From contig MVRP01000010.1 of assembly GCA_002067405.1 (NCBI GenBank), positions 1 to 52,461 on the forward strand: DNA of 52,461 bases, written 5' to 3'. How positions within the stretch are numbered: the first letter of the stretch is position 1; each line of letters opens with the position of its first letter. Source of the DNA: Syntrophorhabdaceae bacterium PtaU1.Bin034. GTDB taxonomy: Bacteria > Desulfobacterota_G > Syntrophorhabdia > Syntrophorhabdales > WCHB1-27. Shown one piece after another: positions 10,203 through 16,638 of this stretch. Below the pieces are notes generated by a model. The model worked only from the letters and a program-made list of their open reading frames with translations, searched no databases and was not told the origin of the DNA. A program made the translations under genes and the position numbers.

Positions 10203-11570
10203 TTAAACGCTTTCTTCCCTTACGTGCTCTTCAGCTTCCGGGGTCTCCATTACTTGCTCTGCTGCTACTTGCTCTGCTGCCTGTACTGCTGCTGCCTCCG
10301 TCTCCTTTTCCTTCTCGGCCTGCTCCCGCTGCTCGATCTCCCGGACCACTGCCTTGGCATTCTCGATAATGCTGCTGCAGTCTTCTATGGATATGCTCGT
10401 AATCTTGTTCAACTCTTCAGGAGTGAGGCGGATAATATCACGCACGTCTCTCAGGTACTCATCAAAGAGTATCCGTGCCAGGATCTCGTTGATCTTCAGG
10501 TGCTGCATCAGTTCTTCTATTACCTTGCGAGACGTTTTTTCAAGTTCCGATTCGCTCTTGATGTCCGTTTTCCACCCCGTCAATCTGGATGCAAGCCTCA
10601 CGTTCTGGCCCTTTTTTCCGATAGCGAGGGAAAGCTGATCGTCGTGTACGATGATCTCCATCGCGTGCTCGTCCTCATTTATGTAAACCTTGGAGACCCG
10701 TGCAGGCGCAAGCGCGTTGCAGACGAACTTCGCGGCATCTTTGCTCCAGGGTATGATGTCGATCTTCTCACCCTTCAACTCCTGGACGACGGCCTGCACC
10801 CTCGACCCCTTCACGCCGACGCACGCTCCGATGGGATCGATGCTCGCGTCCTGGCTGTATACGGAGATCTTCGCCCTTTCTCCGGGCTCTCGCGCGGCGC
10901 CCACAACCCTTATGATCCCTTCCTGGATCTCAGGTACTTCCAGCTCGAACAGCTTCACGAGGAAGCCGGGATGAGTCCTTGAGAGCAGGATCGTGCAGCC
11001 TCTTTGCGTCTTCTCAACGTCCAGGATATATCCTTTTACCCTGTCTCTCCGTTTGAATACCTCATTCGGTATTACTTCCTTGAAAGAAAGAACGGCTTCC
11101 GTCTTCCCGAGGTTGACCACATAGTGATTCTTTTCGACCCTCTGGATAACGCCTGTCACGATCTCACCCTTCTTATCCTTGTATTCGTTGTAGATGACAT
11201 CGCTCTCCGCGTTCCTGACCTTCTGCATGATGACTTGCTTTGCTGTCTGGGCCGCGATCCGCCCGAGCGAGGAGGTATCCATCTTGATTCCGATGCTGTC
11301 CCCCACCATGCACTCCGGGTCATGCTCTTTGGCTTCTTCGTAAGATATTTCCATATCGCCGTCTTCAACGTCTTCTACGACGGTCTTGAACCGGAAGACC
11401 TCTATTTCACCTATTTCCTGGTTGTATCGGGCCTCCAAGTCCAAATGATTTCCGAACTTCTTCTTGGATGCCGACAGCACGGCTTCTTCCAGCGTCTCTA
11501 TGATGATCTCTTTGGGAATGCCTTTTTCCTTTCCCACCTGCTCGATTACATAGTTTAGGTCAAAATACAT
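10203..11570 (-). CDS. nusA: transcription termination/antitermination factor NusA
   Basis: RNA polymerase-binding elongation factor. Domains in order: N-terminal RNAP-binding domain (1-130), S1 (GVIQRVEKNHYVVNLG), KH1 and KH2 (SIDPIGACVGVKGSRVQAV; the second is AIGKKGQNVRLASRLTGW), then a short helix-hairpin region (INEILARILFDEYLRDV, LTPEELNKITSI). The protein ends in a Glu/Ala-rich tail. 455 aa. It follows rimP by 11 nt. NusA usually autoregulates this operon, which is relevant to the hairpin upstream of rimP. Confidence 0.97.
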   Translation of the reverse strand: MYFDLNYVIEQVGKEKGIPKEIIIETLEEAVLSASKKKFGNHLDLEARYNQEIGEIEVFRFKTVVEDVEDGDMEISYEEAKEHDPECMVGDSIGIKMDTSSLGRIAAQTAKQVIMQKVRNAESDVIYNEYKDKKGEIVTGVIQRVEKNHYVVNLGKTEAVLSFKEVIPNEVFKRRDRVKGYILDVEKTQRGCTILLSRTHPGFLVKLFELEVPEIQEGIIRVVGAAREPGERAKISVYSQDASIDPIGACVGVKGSRVQAVVQELKGEKIDIIPWSKDAAKFVCNALAPARVSKVYINEDEHAMEIIVHDDQLSLAIGKKGQNVRLASRLTGWKTDIKSESELEKTSRKVIEELMQHLKINEILARILFDEYLRDVRDIIRLTPEELNKITSISIEDCSSIIENAKAVVREIEQREQAEKEKETEAAAVQAAEQVAAEQVMETPEAEEHVREESV

Positions 11571-11581
11571 GGTCCTTCCCC

Positions 11582-12046
11582 TTATATCTCGAATTCTAAA
11601 TTCGCCTTTTTGATAGCATCCAATGGAATCGTGTATGCACCATGTTCTGCATTCACCTGTATCCCATCTTCTGCAATATCAATGATTTCTCCCCTGAACT
11701 CACCCTTCCCGTCAATAGGTGTTTTTGTGACGATCCTGCAGAGCCTCCCCTTGTAACGCTCAAAATCTTCCCTCTTTTTCAGGGGTCTCGTAAGTCCCGG
11801 AGATGAGACCTCCAGGACATAGGGATGGGTGATAAAATCTTCGACATCCAGTAAACAGTCAAGCTCCCTGCTGACCCGTTCACAATCGGAGATGGCCACA
11901 CCTCCCTCCCGATCTATATAAATCCGTAACAGCCATCGCTTTCCCGATGGCCGGAACTCAACTTCTACAAGCTCTAAAGACGATTCCTCAAGGATGGGTT
12001 CTACCGCATGGATTATCTTGTCGACGATCTCTTGTTGAGGTATCAT
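11582..12046 (-). CDS. rimP: ribosome maturation factor RimP
   Basis: 30S assembly factor acting before the NusA/IF-2 block. The 154-aa protein carries the N-terminal alpha/beta domain (LELVEVEFRPSGKRWLLRIY, IDREGGVAISDCERVSREL), the family-typical YVLEVSSPGLTRPLKK and a C-terminal SH3-like barrel. It has an AAGGA Shine-Dalgarno about 5 nt before the ATG and is the first gene of the minus-strand operon that runs to the left edge of the window. Confidence 0.96.
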   Translation of the reverse strand: MIPQQEIVDKIIHAVEPILEESSLELVEVEFRPSGKRWLLRIYIDREGGVAISDCERVSRELDCLLDVEDFITHPYVLEVSSPGLTRPLKKREDFERYKGRLCRIVTKTPIDGKGEFRGEIIDIAEDGIQVNAEHGAYTIPLDAIKKANLEFEI

Positions 12047-12060
12047 TCACGTCCTTAAAC

Positions 12061-12083
12061 TAAAAAAGCGGGGTAAACCCACT
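12061..12083 (-). terminator. terminator-like hairpin upstream of rimP
   Basis: On the minus strand the sequence forms a 6-bp stem AGTGGG/CCCGCT (one G-U pair) with a 5-nt loop, followed directly by a T-rich run. It sits between the candidate promoter at 12096-12124 and rimP, ending about 15 nt before the rimP start. It may end transcription from the HIT gene upstream, act as an attenuator for the rimP-nusA operon, or both. The stem would begin only about 6 nt after the expected start of the promoter described next, which argues against a classical attenuator. Confidence 0.6.
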
Positions 12084-12095
12084 TTTAAACGTAAC

Positions 12096-12124
12096 AGTAT
12101 AGCATGTTTTCTCTCTGTTTTCAA
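12096..12124 (-). promoter_or_regulatory. sigma-70-type promoter of the rimP-nusA-infB operon
   Basis: Minus-strand -35 box TTGAAA (12119-12124) and -10 box TATACT (12096-12101), separated by exactly 17 nt. It lies about 50 nt upstream of the rimP start codon and is the only convincing promoter found before the long core operon. Confidence 0.75.
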
Positions 12125-12234
12125 TACTACTTTGCTCTCGAAGGGTCGAATAAGCGCCCGAATTTCAGGAGCTTTGCGTGCTTCAAGGCGTGAGCACGGG
12201 ATATTCGTCGCCCTCGCGCGGCCGAAGGAACCCG

Positions 12235-12567
12235 CTACCGTTGCCATCCACCGATGAGGTGGAGATGCAAATGGAATACGACCTGGCCCGCTCCCTTCTC
12301 CACATTAAAGACCAGCTTGTAGCCCGAGCGGTTAACAGAGACCTGCTTTGCCACCTCCCGGGCCCTCATGATCATCGCGGCCACGATCTCTTTATCCTCA
12401 TCGACGAGATCGTTGATGCTGCGGATGTGTTTTCTCGGGACGATGAGCAGGTGGACCGGAGCGTAAGGGCGGATATCCCGGAAGACCACAAGGCTTTCGT
12501 CCTGATAGACAATGTCCGCTTCCTTTTCTCCCGCAACAATCTGGCAGAACACACAGTTTTTTTCCAT
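12235..12567 (-). CDS. HIT-family nucleotide-binding hydrolase (Hint-like)
   Basis: Small purine-nucleoside phosphoramidase-like protein of the histidine triad superfamily. The catalytic triad is visible near the C terminus as HLHLHLIGG. The N terminus CVFCQIVAGE is the typical HinT start with a CxxC pair. 110 aa, complete. A likely Hint1/HinT orthologue hydrolysing AMP-lysine or AMP-NH2 type bonds; true physiological substrates are unknown for the family. About 40 nt downstream of the PC4-like gene and probably co-transcribed with it. Confidence 0.94.
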   Translation of the reverse strand: MEKNCVFCQIVAGEKEADIVYQDESLVVFRDIRPYAPVHLLIVPRKHIRSINDLVDEDKEIVAAMIMRAREVAKQVSVNRSGYKLVFNVEKGAGQVVFHLHLHLIGGWQR

Positions 12568-12609
12568 TTTCAGCGATTCAGGAACGGAAGAGGGGTTCGG
12601 GGCTTACCG

Positions 12610-12816
12610 CTACAACGCTTCCCCGGCCTTCTTGATGAGGTCCATGAACGCTTCTACTTTATCCGGCTGTATGGTGACGCCTTTCTTCGTCGGCTTCCAT
12701 TCGCCTTCGTCGTTCGCGAAATAGATCCTCACATCCACGTATTTCCGCCCCTTGTATTCTTCCGTGCTGACCCTGACAACCTCAGTCTCGCCCCTTTCTA
12801 TCTCGCCGATGATCAT
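12610..12816 (-). CDS. PC4/p15-like single-stranded DNA-binding transcriptional cofactor
   Basis: A 68-aa protein matching the PC4 (transcriptional coactivator p15) domain: a strand pair around VVRVSTEEYKGRKYVDVRIY, then EWKPTKKGVTIQPDK and a C-terminal helix. These small proteins bind ssDNA as dimers and appear in many deltaproteobacteria. The start has a GGAGG Shine-Dalgarno (CAGGAGGCATGAAAAG) about 11 nt upstream. The promoter upstream contains a perfect palindrome, so expression may be regulated. DNA target unknown. Confidence 0.85.
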   Translation of the reverse strand: MIIGEIERGETEVVRVSTEEYKGRKYVDVRIYFANDEGEWKPTKKGVTIQPDKVEAFMDLIKKAGEAL

Positions 12817-12856
12817 CTTTTCATGCCTCCTGGTTAATTGGCAATCCCAAACCTAC

Positions 12857-12885
12857 AAAATATAACTTTCAGTACTGAATTTCAA
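12857..12885 (-). promoter_or_regulatory. promoter of PC4-like gene with palindromic operator in the spacer
   Basis: Minus-strand -35 TTGAAA (12880-12885) and -10 TATTTT (12857-12862), 17-nt spacing. The spacer contains the perfect 12-bp palindrome TTCAGTACTGAA (12868-12879), ideally placed for a dimeric repressor that blocks RNA polymerase. The cognate regulator is not identifiable here. Confidence 0.55.
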
Positions 12886-12944
12886 CCGGAAATCAAAGGC
12901 AGAACATGCCCGGCCCAATAGCCGAACAGCGTCCCTGGCGGACA

Positions 12945-13454
12945 TTACTTCTTCGTGATAATCTCGACGATCTTCCAATTCCCCTCTTGTGTCCGCGCCA
13001 TCCTGAACTTTATATCCGATTTTCCCTTCGGCTCGACCATGGCGGTATCTCCCTCGACAGTCACATTCAGGTACCACACACTCGCCCGCCTTATGTAATC
13101 AAAATAGCCGAATTGATCATCCGACGTAATCGCCTGTCTGACCTGATGGCGGATAAGGCCCTTGATGCCGGGCATCATCAGCTTCGTAGCTTCCCTGCCC
13201 GCCTTGATCCCGAATGCCTGCAAGGGGTCGTCGGAACCCGATTCGTACTTCAGAAAGATGTCCCTTACCAGGCAATCGACGATGCTGTCGACATCGAGGT
13301 AACGGAGGGCCGCGTCTGCATCATGGTTCAGAAGGGCGGTGCGCAATTCGGAGAGGGAGTGGCGAGGAGAATTTCTTACAGTACAGCCGATCGACAAAAA
13401 GAACGCAACCAGCATTACCGCAAAAAGGATTAAGACTTTCTTTCTTCCGACCAT
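12945..13454 (-). CDS. DUF2939-like lipoprotein
   Basis: Predicted membrane-anchored lipoprotein of 169 aa. The N terminus has positive residues (GRKK), a hydrophobic stretch and the lipobox LSIGC, giving Cys24 as the acylation site. The rest resembles DUF2939: LRTALLNHDADAALRYLD, a central helical segment, and a C-terminal strand pair ending NWKIVEIITKK. The family is found in proteobacterial envelopes and has no defined activity. Confidence 0.75.
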   Translation of the reverse strand: MVGRKKVLILFAVMLVAFFLSIGCTVRNSPRHSLSELRTALLNHDADAALRYLDVDSIVDCLVRDIFLKYESGSDDPLQAFGIKAGREATKLMMPGIKGLIRHQVRQAITSDDQFGYFDYIRRASVWYLNVTVEGDTAMVEPKGKSDIKFRMARTQEGNWKIVEIITKK

Positions 13455-13621
13455 CCTCTTTTATACCACATCGGCTCGGCGCTTCAAAGCTGAAGACAGC
13501 CGGGGTGGCCGACCCGACACCGAAAAAACGTGCTCCTCCTGCATTATCGGGTTATAATCAGGCAATTGGACCTGACAGGGGTCATGCATCCAATCCGGGC
13601 GAAGCGGAATTCGGGAGGAGA

Positions 13622-14131
13622 ATGAAAAAAGATAAGGTATTTTGCAACTTTTGTGCAAGCCGGCTCGACAAGGAATTCCTCTATGGCAAGGAACGGCGGG
13701 TGTGCAAGAGGTGCAACCACGTCTACTACGAAAACCCGGTCCCTGTGGCTTCCGTTATCGTCGCTAACGAGGCGGGAGAATTGCTCCTCGTGAAGAGGGC
13801 GCAGGAACCGGCAAAAGACACCTGGTGCTTTCCGATCGGTTTTGCCGAATGCGGGGAATCCATTGAAGAAGCAGCGTTGAGGGAACTCAAAGAGGAGGCG
13901 GGGGTCGACGGCAGGATCATAAGGATCATCGATGTCATGTCGGATGCCACGGACACCTATGGTGAAGTGCTGGTGGTGACGTACCAGGCAGAAAAGATGG
14001 GCGGAACGGAGACCGCCGGTGATGACGCGTGTGACATCGGCTATTTTTCCTGGACAAATCTGCCTGAACTTGCTTTCAGTTCCCAGGAGCGGGCGCTCCG
14101 GAAGTTTCTTTCGCTGATGCCGGGTGACTGA
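13622..14131 (+). CDS. Nudix hydrolase with N-terminal zinc ribbon (NudC-like / ADP-ribose pyrophosphatase-like)
   Basis: Hydrolyses a nucleoside diphosphate linked to another moiety; substrate not predictable. The start at ATG 13622 has GGGAGGAG 5 nt upstream; the reading frame is open further 5' but without such a signal. A zinc ribbon (C8, C11, C28, C31) precedes the Nudix fold. The Nudix box is complete: G73, E79, then REL at 87-89 and EEAGV at 91-95. 169 aa. The 3' part from codon 95 on, plus 60 nt of downstream sequence, is duplicated at 24795 with only four substitutions, and the 25 codons following it are a relic of an AAA-CYTH gene. Confidence 0.93.
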   Translation: MKKDKVFCNFCASRLDKEFLYGKERRVCKRCNHVYYENPVPVASVIVANEAGELLLVKRAQEPAKDTWCFPIGFAECGESIEEAALRELKEEAGVDGRIIRIIDVMSDATDTYGEVLVVTYQAEKMGGTETAGDDACDIGYFSWTNLPELAFSSQERALRKFLSLMPGD

Positions 14132-14522
14132 CGGGCATTCCTGTCCGGTCGGGAAGGCGCATCCGTGCGGCCCATCGCACAAAAATCAAAACAATCAGGA
14201 AAAATTTCACCAGCAACTCCCGGTACGGGGAGAGAAATCTGGCAACAAAAAAGAGAGGGTCGGGGTAATCCTTCCAGCCCTCTCTTTCACTCCCCCTGCC
14301 GTTGAACGACGATGCATTGTCCCGGTCACAAAGCATACGGATCAATCTACGTTCAGGCTTTGCATCCGCAATGGTCATAGCAGAGCGGTAGTCGCCATCA
14401 GGATCTCTGACCGCATCAAAGAATTCCTTCTGCCCATCAGCGACGACAGTTTCATGGTCCGACGTATAGAACACCGTCTTGTCGCCTCGGCGTATTTCCG
14501 CCGGCAGTATCTGTCTTTCCAT
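14076..14522 (-). CDS. uncharacterised small protein, probably 3'-truncated, coupled to the MFS gene
   Basis: The ATG overlaps the MFS stop (TGATG), an arrangement typical of translational coupling. The first ~75 residues (ERQILPAEIRRGDKTVFYTS, then DHETVVADGQKEFFDAVRDP) have ordinary protein composition and no recognisable family. Beyond about position 14300 the frame runs through the AAA-CYTH relic and antisense into the end of the Nudix gene, so the native C terminus was most likely lost in the rearrangement and replaced by nonsense sequence. It may be a degraded gene. Confidence 0.4.
   Translation of the reverse strand: MERQILPAEIRRGDKTVFYTSDHETVVADGQKEFFDAVRDPDGDYRSAMTIADAKPERRLIRMLCDRDNASSFNGRGSEREGWKDYPDPLFFVARFLSPYRELLVKFFLIVLIFVRWAARMRLPDRTGMPVSHPASAKETSGAPAPGN
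14190..14268 (+). pseudogene. relic of the 3' end of an AAA-CYTH gene
   Basis: Twenty-five codons remain in frame up to a TAA at 14266-14268: TIRKNFTSNSRYGERNLATK then KRGSG. They align with the last residues of the full AAA-CYTH protein encoded at 26466-27650 (segment from 27573), with roughly 85% nucleotide identity continuing through the downstream hairpin to about 14313. The sequence begins 60 nt after the Nudix stop. So the rest of a former downstream AAA-CYTH gene has been deleted at this locus. Confidence 0.75.
14250..14287 (+). terminator. hairpin terminator, homologous to the one at 27632
   Basis: Perfect 10-bp inverted repeat AAAGAGAGGG/CCCTCTCTTT with an 18-nt loop. The stem starts with A and ends with T runs, so it could end transcription in both directions, serving the Nudix gene (plus) and the convergent MFS/small-protein genes (minus). 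The homologous hairpin ends the AAA-CYTH gene. Confidence 0.6.
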
Positions 14523-15742
14523 CAGGTTCTTGTTGGAATAACGACATCCGTCTTCGTTGAAGAGTTCTTCATTGCCACAATCAGGACAACAAACAAGAGA
14601 GCCGAAAGGGAAGCCGTTGCGGCGCCAAAATAGAATGTAGCAGCAGGAGAAATGTGGTCCCAGAGCCAGCCGCCCACGAGACTGGCCGGTAGCGTGGCGA
14701 TTCCAATGGCGGTTGCGTAAACACCAAAAGCGGTCGCCTTGAAATCCTGCGGAATGATGGTGGCAAGGAAGCTTTTCTGTATACCCTCGGTAAGGCCCAT
14801 GAACAGTCCGTAAAGAGCGAAGAGCAACCAGATTGCAGCGGGGCTTTTGGCGAGCGCGAAGCCGTAGTAAAGGGCGGCAAACAACACAAACCCCGTTAAG
14901 ATGATCCTCTTCTTGCCGAATCTGTCCGCCGCTATACCGGCCGGAATGGCAGAGAGAGAATAAACGAGATTGAACAGAAGGTAGACTGCGGGAATTGTCA
15001 CAGCCGGGGTACCGGCCTGTTGCGCGCGGAGGATAAGGAAGACATCGCTCGAATTCCCGAGGGCAAAAATGGTGGCGATGACAATGAAGAATTTCACCTT
15101 CCAATCAAAATGGCTCAATGTCAGTTTCGGACGCTGGATAGGAGCGGGAAGGACCTTTCTCTTTTCTTCTATAAAGATGAGGATCACGAGGACGGCAATG
15201 ACAGCGGGCACCATGGAGAGCCAGAAGACAGTCCGGTAGTCGTTTCTAAAGAGACCGAGGAGAAGGAGGGCGAGACCAGGACCGACAACCGCACCCATGG
15301 TATCCATGGAACGGTGGAAGTTAAAGGCTCGGGCAAGATGTGTATGATGAGCGGACTCGGCGATGATCGCATCTCTCGGTGCGGTACGGATTCCCTTTCC
15401 GATCCGGTCGATGAAGCGGGACGCGAGGATTTGCTGCCATAGCGCAGCAGTAGCTATGATGGGTCTGCTCAATGCGGAGATCGCATACCCGACAGCCATG
15501 ACATGCTTACGTTGTCCGATTCGATCAGAAAACCAGCCCGAGAACACTTTGAGAAGACTCGCAGTCGATTCTGCGATTCCCTCAATAAGGCCGATAAGGG
15601 ATTTATTGACCCCGAGGACGTTGGCGAGAAAAAGAGGCACAAGCGGGTAGATCATCTCCGAGCTGACATCCATAAAGAAGCTGACCAAGCCCGTGAAAAA
15701 GACATTCTTGCCAAAACCGAAAAACCGTCTCTGTTTGTTCAT
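14522..15742 (-). CDS. major facilitator superfamily transporter
   Basis: Twelve-helix secondary transporter of the inner membrane; substrate unknown. The MFS loop 2-3 signature is visible as GWFSDRIGQRKHVM, and the loop region ASRFIDRIGKGIRTAPRDAI is typical of the antiporter-like MFS_1 group. I start at MNKQRRFFGF (15742), just ahead of the first membrane segment; an in-frame ATG at 15769 would overlap the ChrB-like gene by 14 nt and has its AAGGA too close to the codon. Neighbour ChrB-like protein suggests a possible oxyanion or metal context, but no ChrA is present. Confidence 0.88.
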   Translation of the reverse strand: MNKQRRFFGFGKNVFFTGLVSFFMDVSSEMIYPLVPLFLANVLGVNKSLIGLIEGIAESTASLLKVFSGWFSDRIGQRKHVMAVGYAISALSRPIIATAALWQQILASRFIDRIGKGIRTAPRDAIIAESAHHTHLARAFNFHRSMDTMGAVVGPGLALLLLGLFRNDYRTVFWLSMVPAVIAVLVILIFIEEKRKVLPAPIQRPKLTLSHFDWKVKFFIVIATIFALGNSSDVFLILRAQQAGTPAVTIPAVYLLFNLVYSLSAIPAGIAADRFGKKRIILTGFVLFAALYYGFALAKSPAAIWLLFALYGLFMGLTEGIQKSFLATIIPQDFKATAFGVYATAIGIATLPASLVGGWLWDHISPAATFYFGAATASLSALLFVVLIVAMKNSSTKTDVVIPTRT

Positions 15743-15755
15743 GGTCCCTATTCCC

Positions 15756-16325
15756 CTATTCCACTCCATTGTCCTTGCCGGTATTCACTTCACCTTTTGC
15801 TTTCCCCTGGCTTCGGAGAAAGACCATTTTGGCGAATTCATCGAATCTTTCTTCGCACTCTTTGATCTTCTCGATGGCAGTCTTGCGTAGCGAAGCTCGC
15901 CCCTGGTCTCGTTTTTCGATCTTTTTGAGCCACTCTTTCAGTTTTTCAAGTTCCTCTTCGTTTTCCTCCACTTCGGCGAATATAAAATTCTGCCGTTCGA
16001 TTTCAAACGCTATTTCCTTGAAAAAATCTTCACATTTCGCGATCAACTCTCCGTACTCTTCGTCTCTCGATTCCTGAAAAGCCTTTGCGATCAGATCTTC
16101 CTGGTGCTTATCGAGGGCCTTTCCCTCGATAAGCACGCTTTCCCCCTTATAGTTTTTGATATCGTCCACGAGTTTTCTTAGCTCGGCAACATGCTGGTTT
16201 GAATAGGGCAGCACCCAGAATGACTGGTAGTTGATCGCCCCGAGCTTCTTGATCCGTCTCCAAACGTAGACGCGTGCCTTCGAGGGTTCGGCCGGAAGGC
16301 TGTAAGAAAAGAATAGCCATCTCAT
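15756..16325 (-). CDS. ChrB N-terminal-domain protein (chromate-resistance regulator-like)
   Basis: About 189 aa. Residues 1-70 match the ChrB N-terminal fold: MRWLFFSYSLPAEPSKARVY then WRRIKKLGAINYQSFWVLPY and a helix ending VLIEGKALD. The remainder is strongly charged and helical (EEVEENEEELEKLKEWLKK), a likely coiled coil. The ChrB C-terminal catalytic-like domain is absent. Start at 16325 has GGGAGGAG about 10 nt upstream. Probably co-transcribed with the MFS gene. Whether it responds to chromate is inference; some proteins of this group act as general stress regulators. Confidence 0.7.
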   Translation of the reverse strand: MRWLFFSYSLPAEPSKARVYVWRRIKKLGAINYQSFWVLPYSNQHVAELRKLVDDIKNYKGESVLIEGKALDKHQEDLIAKAFQESRDEEYGELIAKCEDFFKEIAFEIERQNFIFAEVEENEEELEKLKEWLKKIEKRDQGRASLRKTAIEKIKECEERFDEFAKMVFLRSQGKAKGEVNTGKDNGVE

Positions 16326-16503
16326 AAGATCATTTCTCCTCCCTGTAAATATTTCTTTCCAGAGAGCTGCGATATCGTTGACAATATGGCGGCAGCCACA
16401 AGGAGTGCCAAACAAACCGGTCAAGTTTTCTTAAGGATTGCAGAATGCATTCCGCTGCACGGGATAGGATAAAGATCAACTTGTTCTGGGTTGCAGCAAT
16501 CAT

Positions 16504-16565
16504 GTAACATAGGTTACGATAATAGATAGACTGTAGTCAAGTTAGATATGTAATTAATGTTACAT
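16504..16565. promoter_or_regulatory. two dyad elements upstream of the ChrB-like gene (possible operators)
   Basis: The 313-nt gap 16326-16638 holds no gene. It contains GTAAC-ATAG-GTTAC (16504-16517) and ATGTAA-TTAATG-TTACAT (16548-16565). The two dyads share the half-site GTTAC/GTAAC and lie 44 nt apart (about four helical turns), as expected for co-operative binding of a dimeric regulator. The AT-rich surroundings fit a promoter region, but I could not settle on -35/-10 boxes. Confidence 0.45.
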
Positions 16566-16638
16566 ATAGAAGATATTCGGAGCTTAGAGCAGCATCCTTC
16601 TTTTTACATCATATCTACAAAGAGTTGAGTAAAGACAG

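Noticed and set aside
9056..10369. Open frame of 437 codons on the plus strand opposite infB, very rich in Ser, Phe and Leu
   Set aside because: Mirror image of the Lys/Glu-rich linker of IF-2; low-complexity shadow frame.
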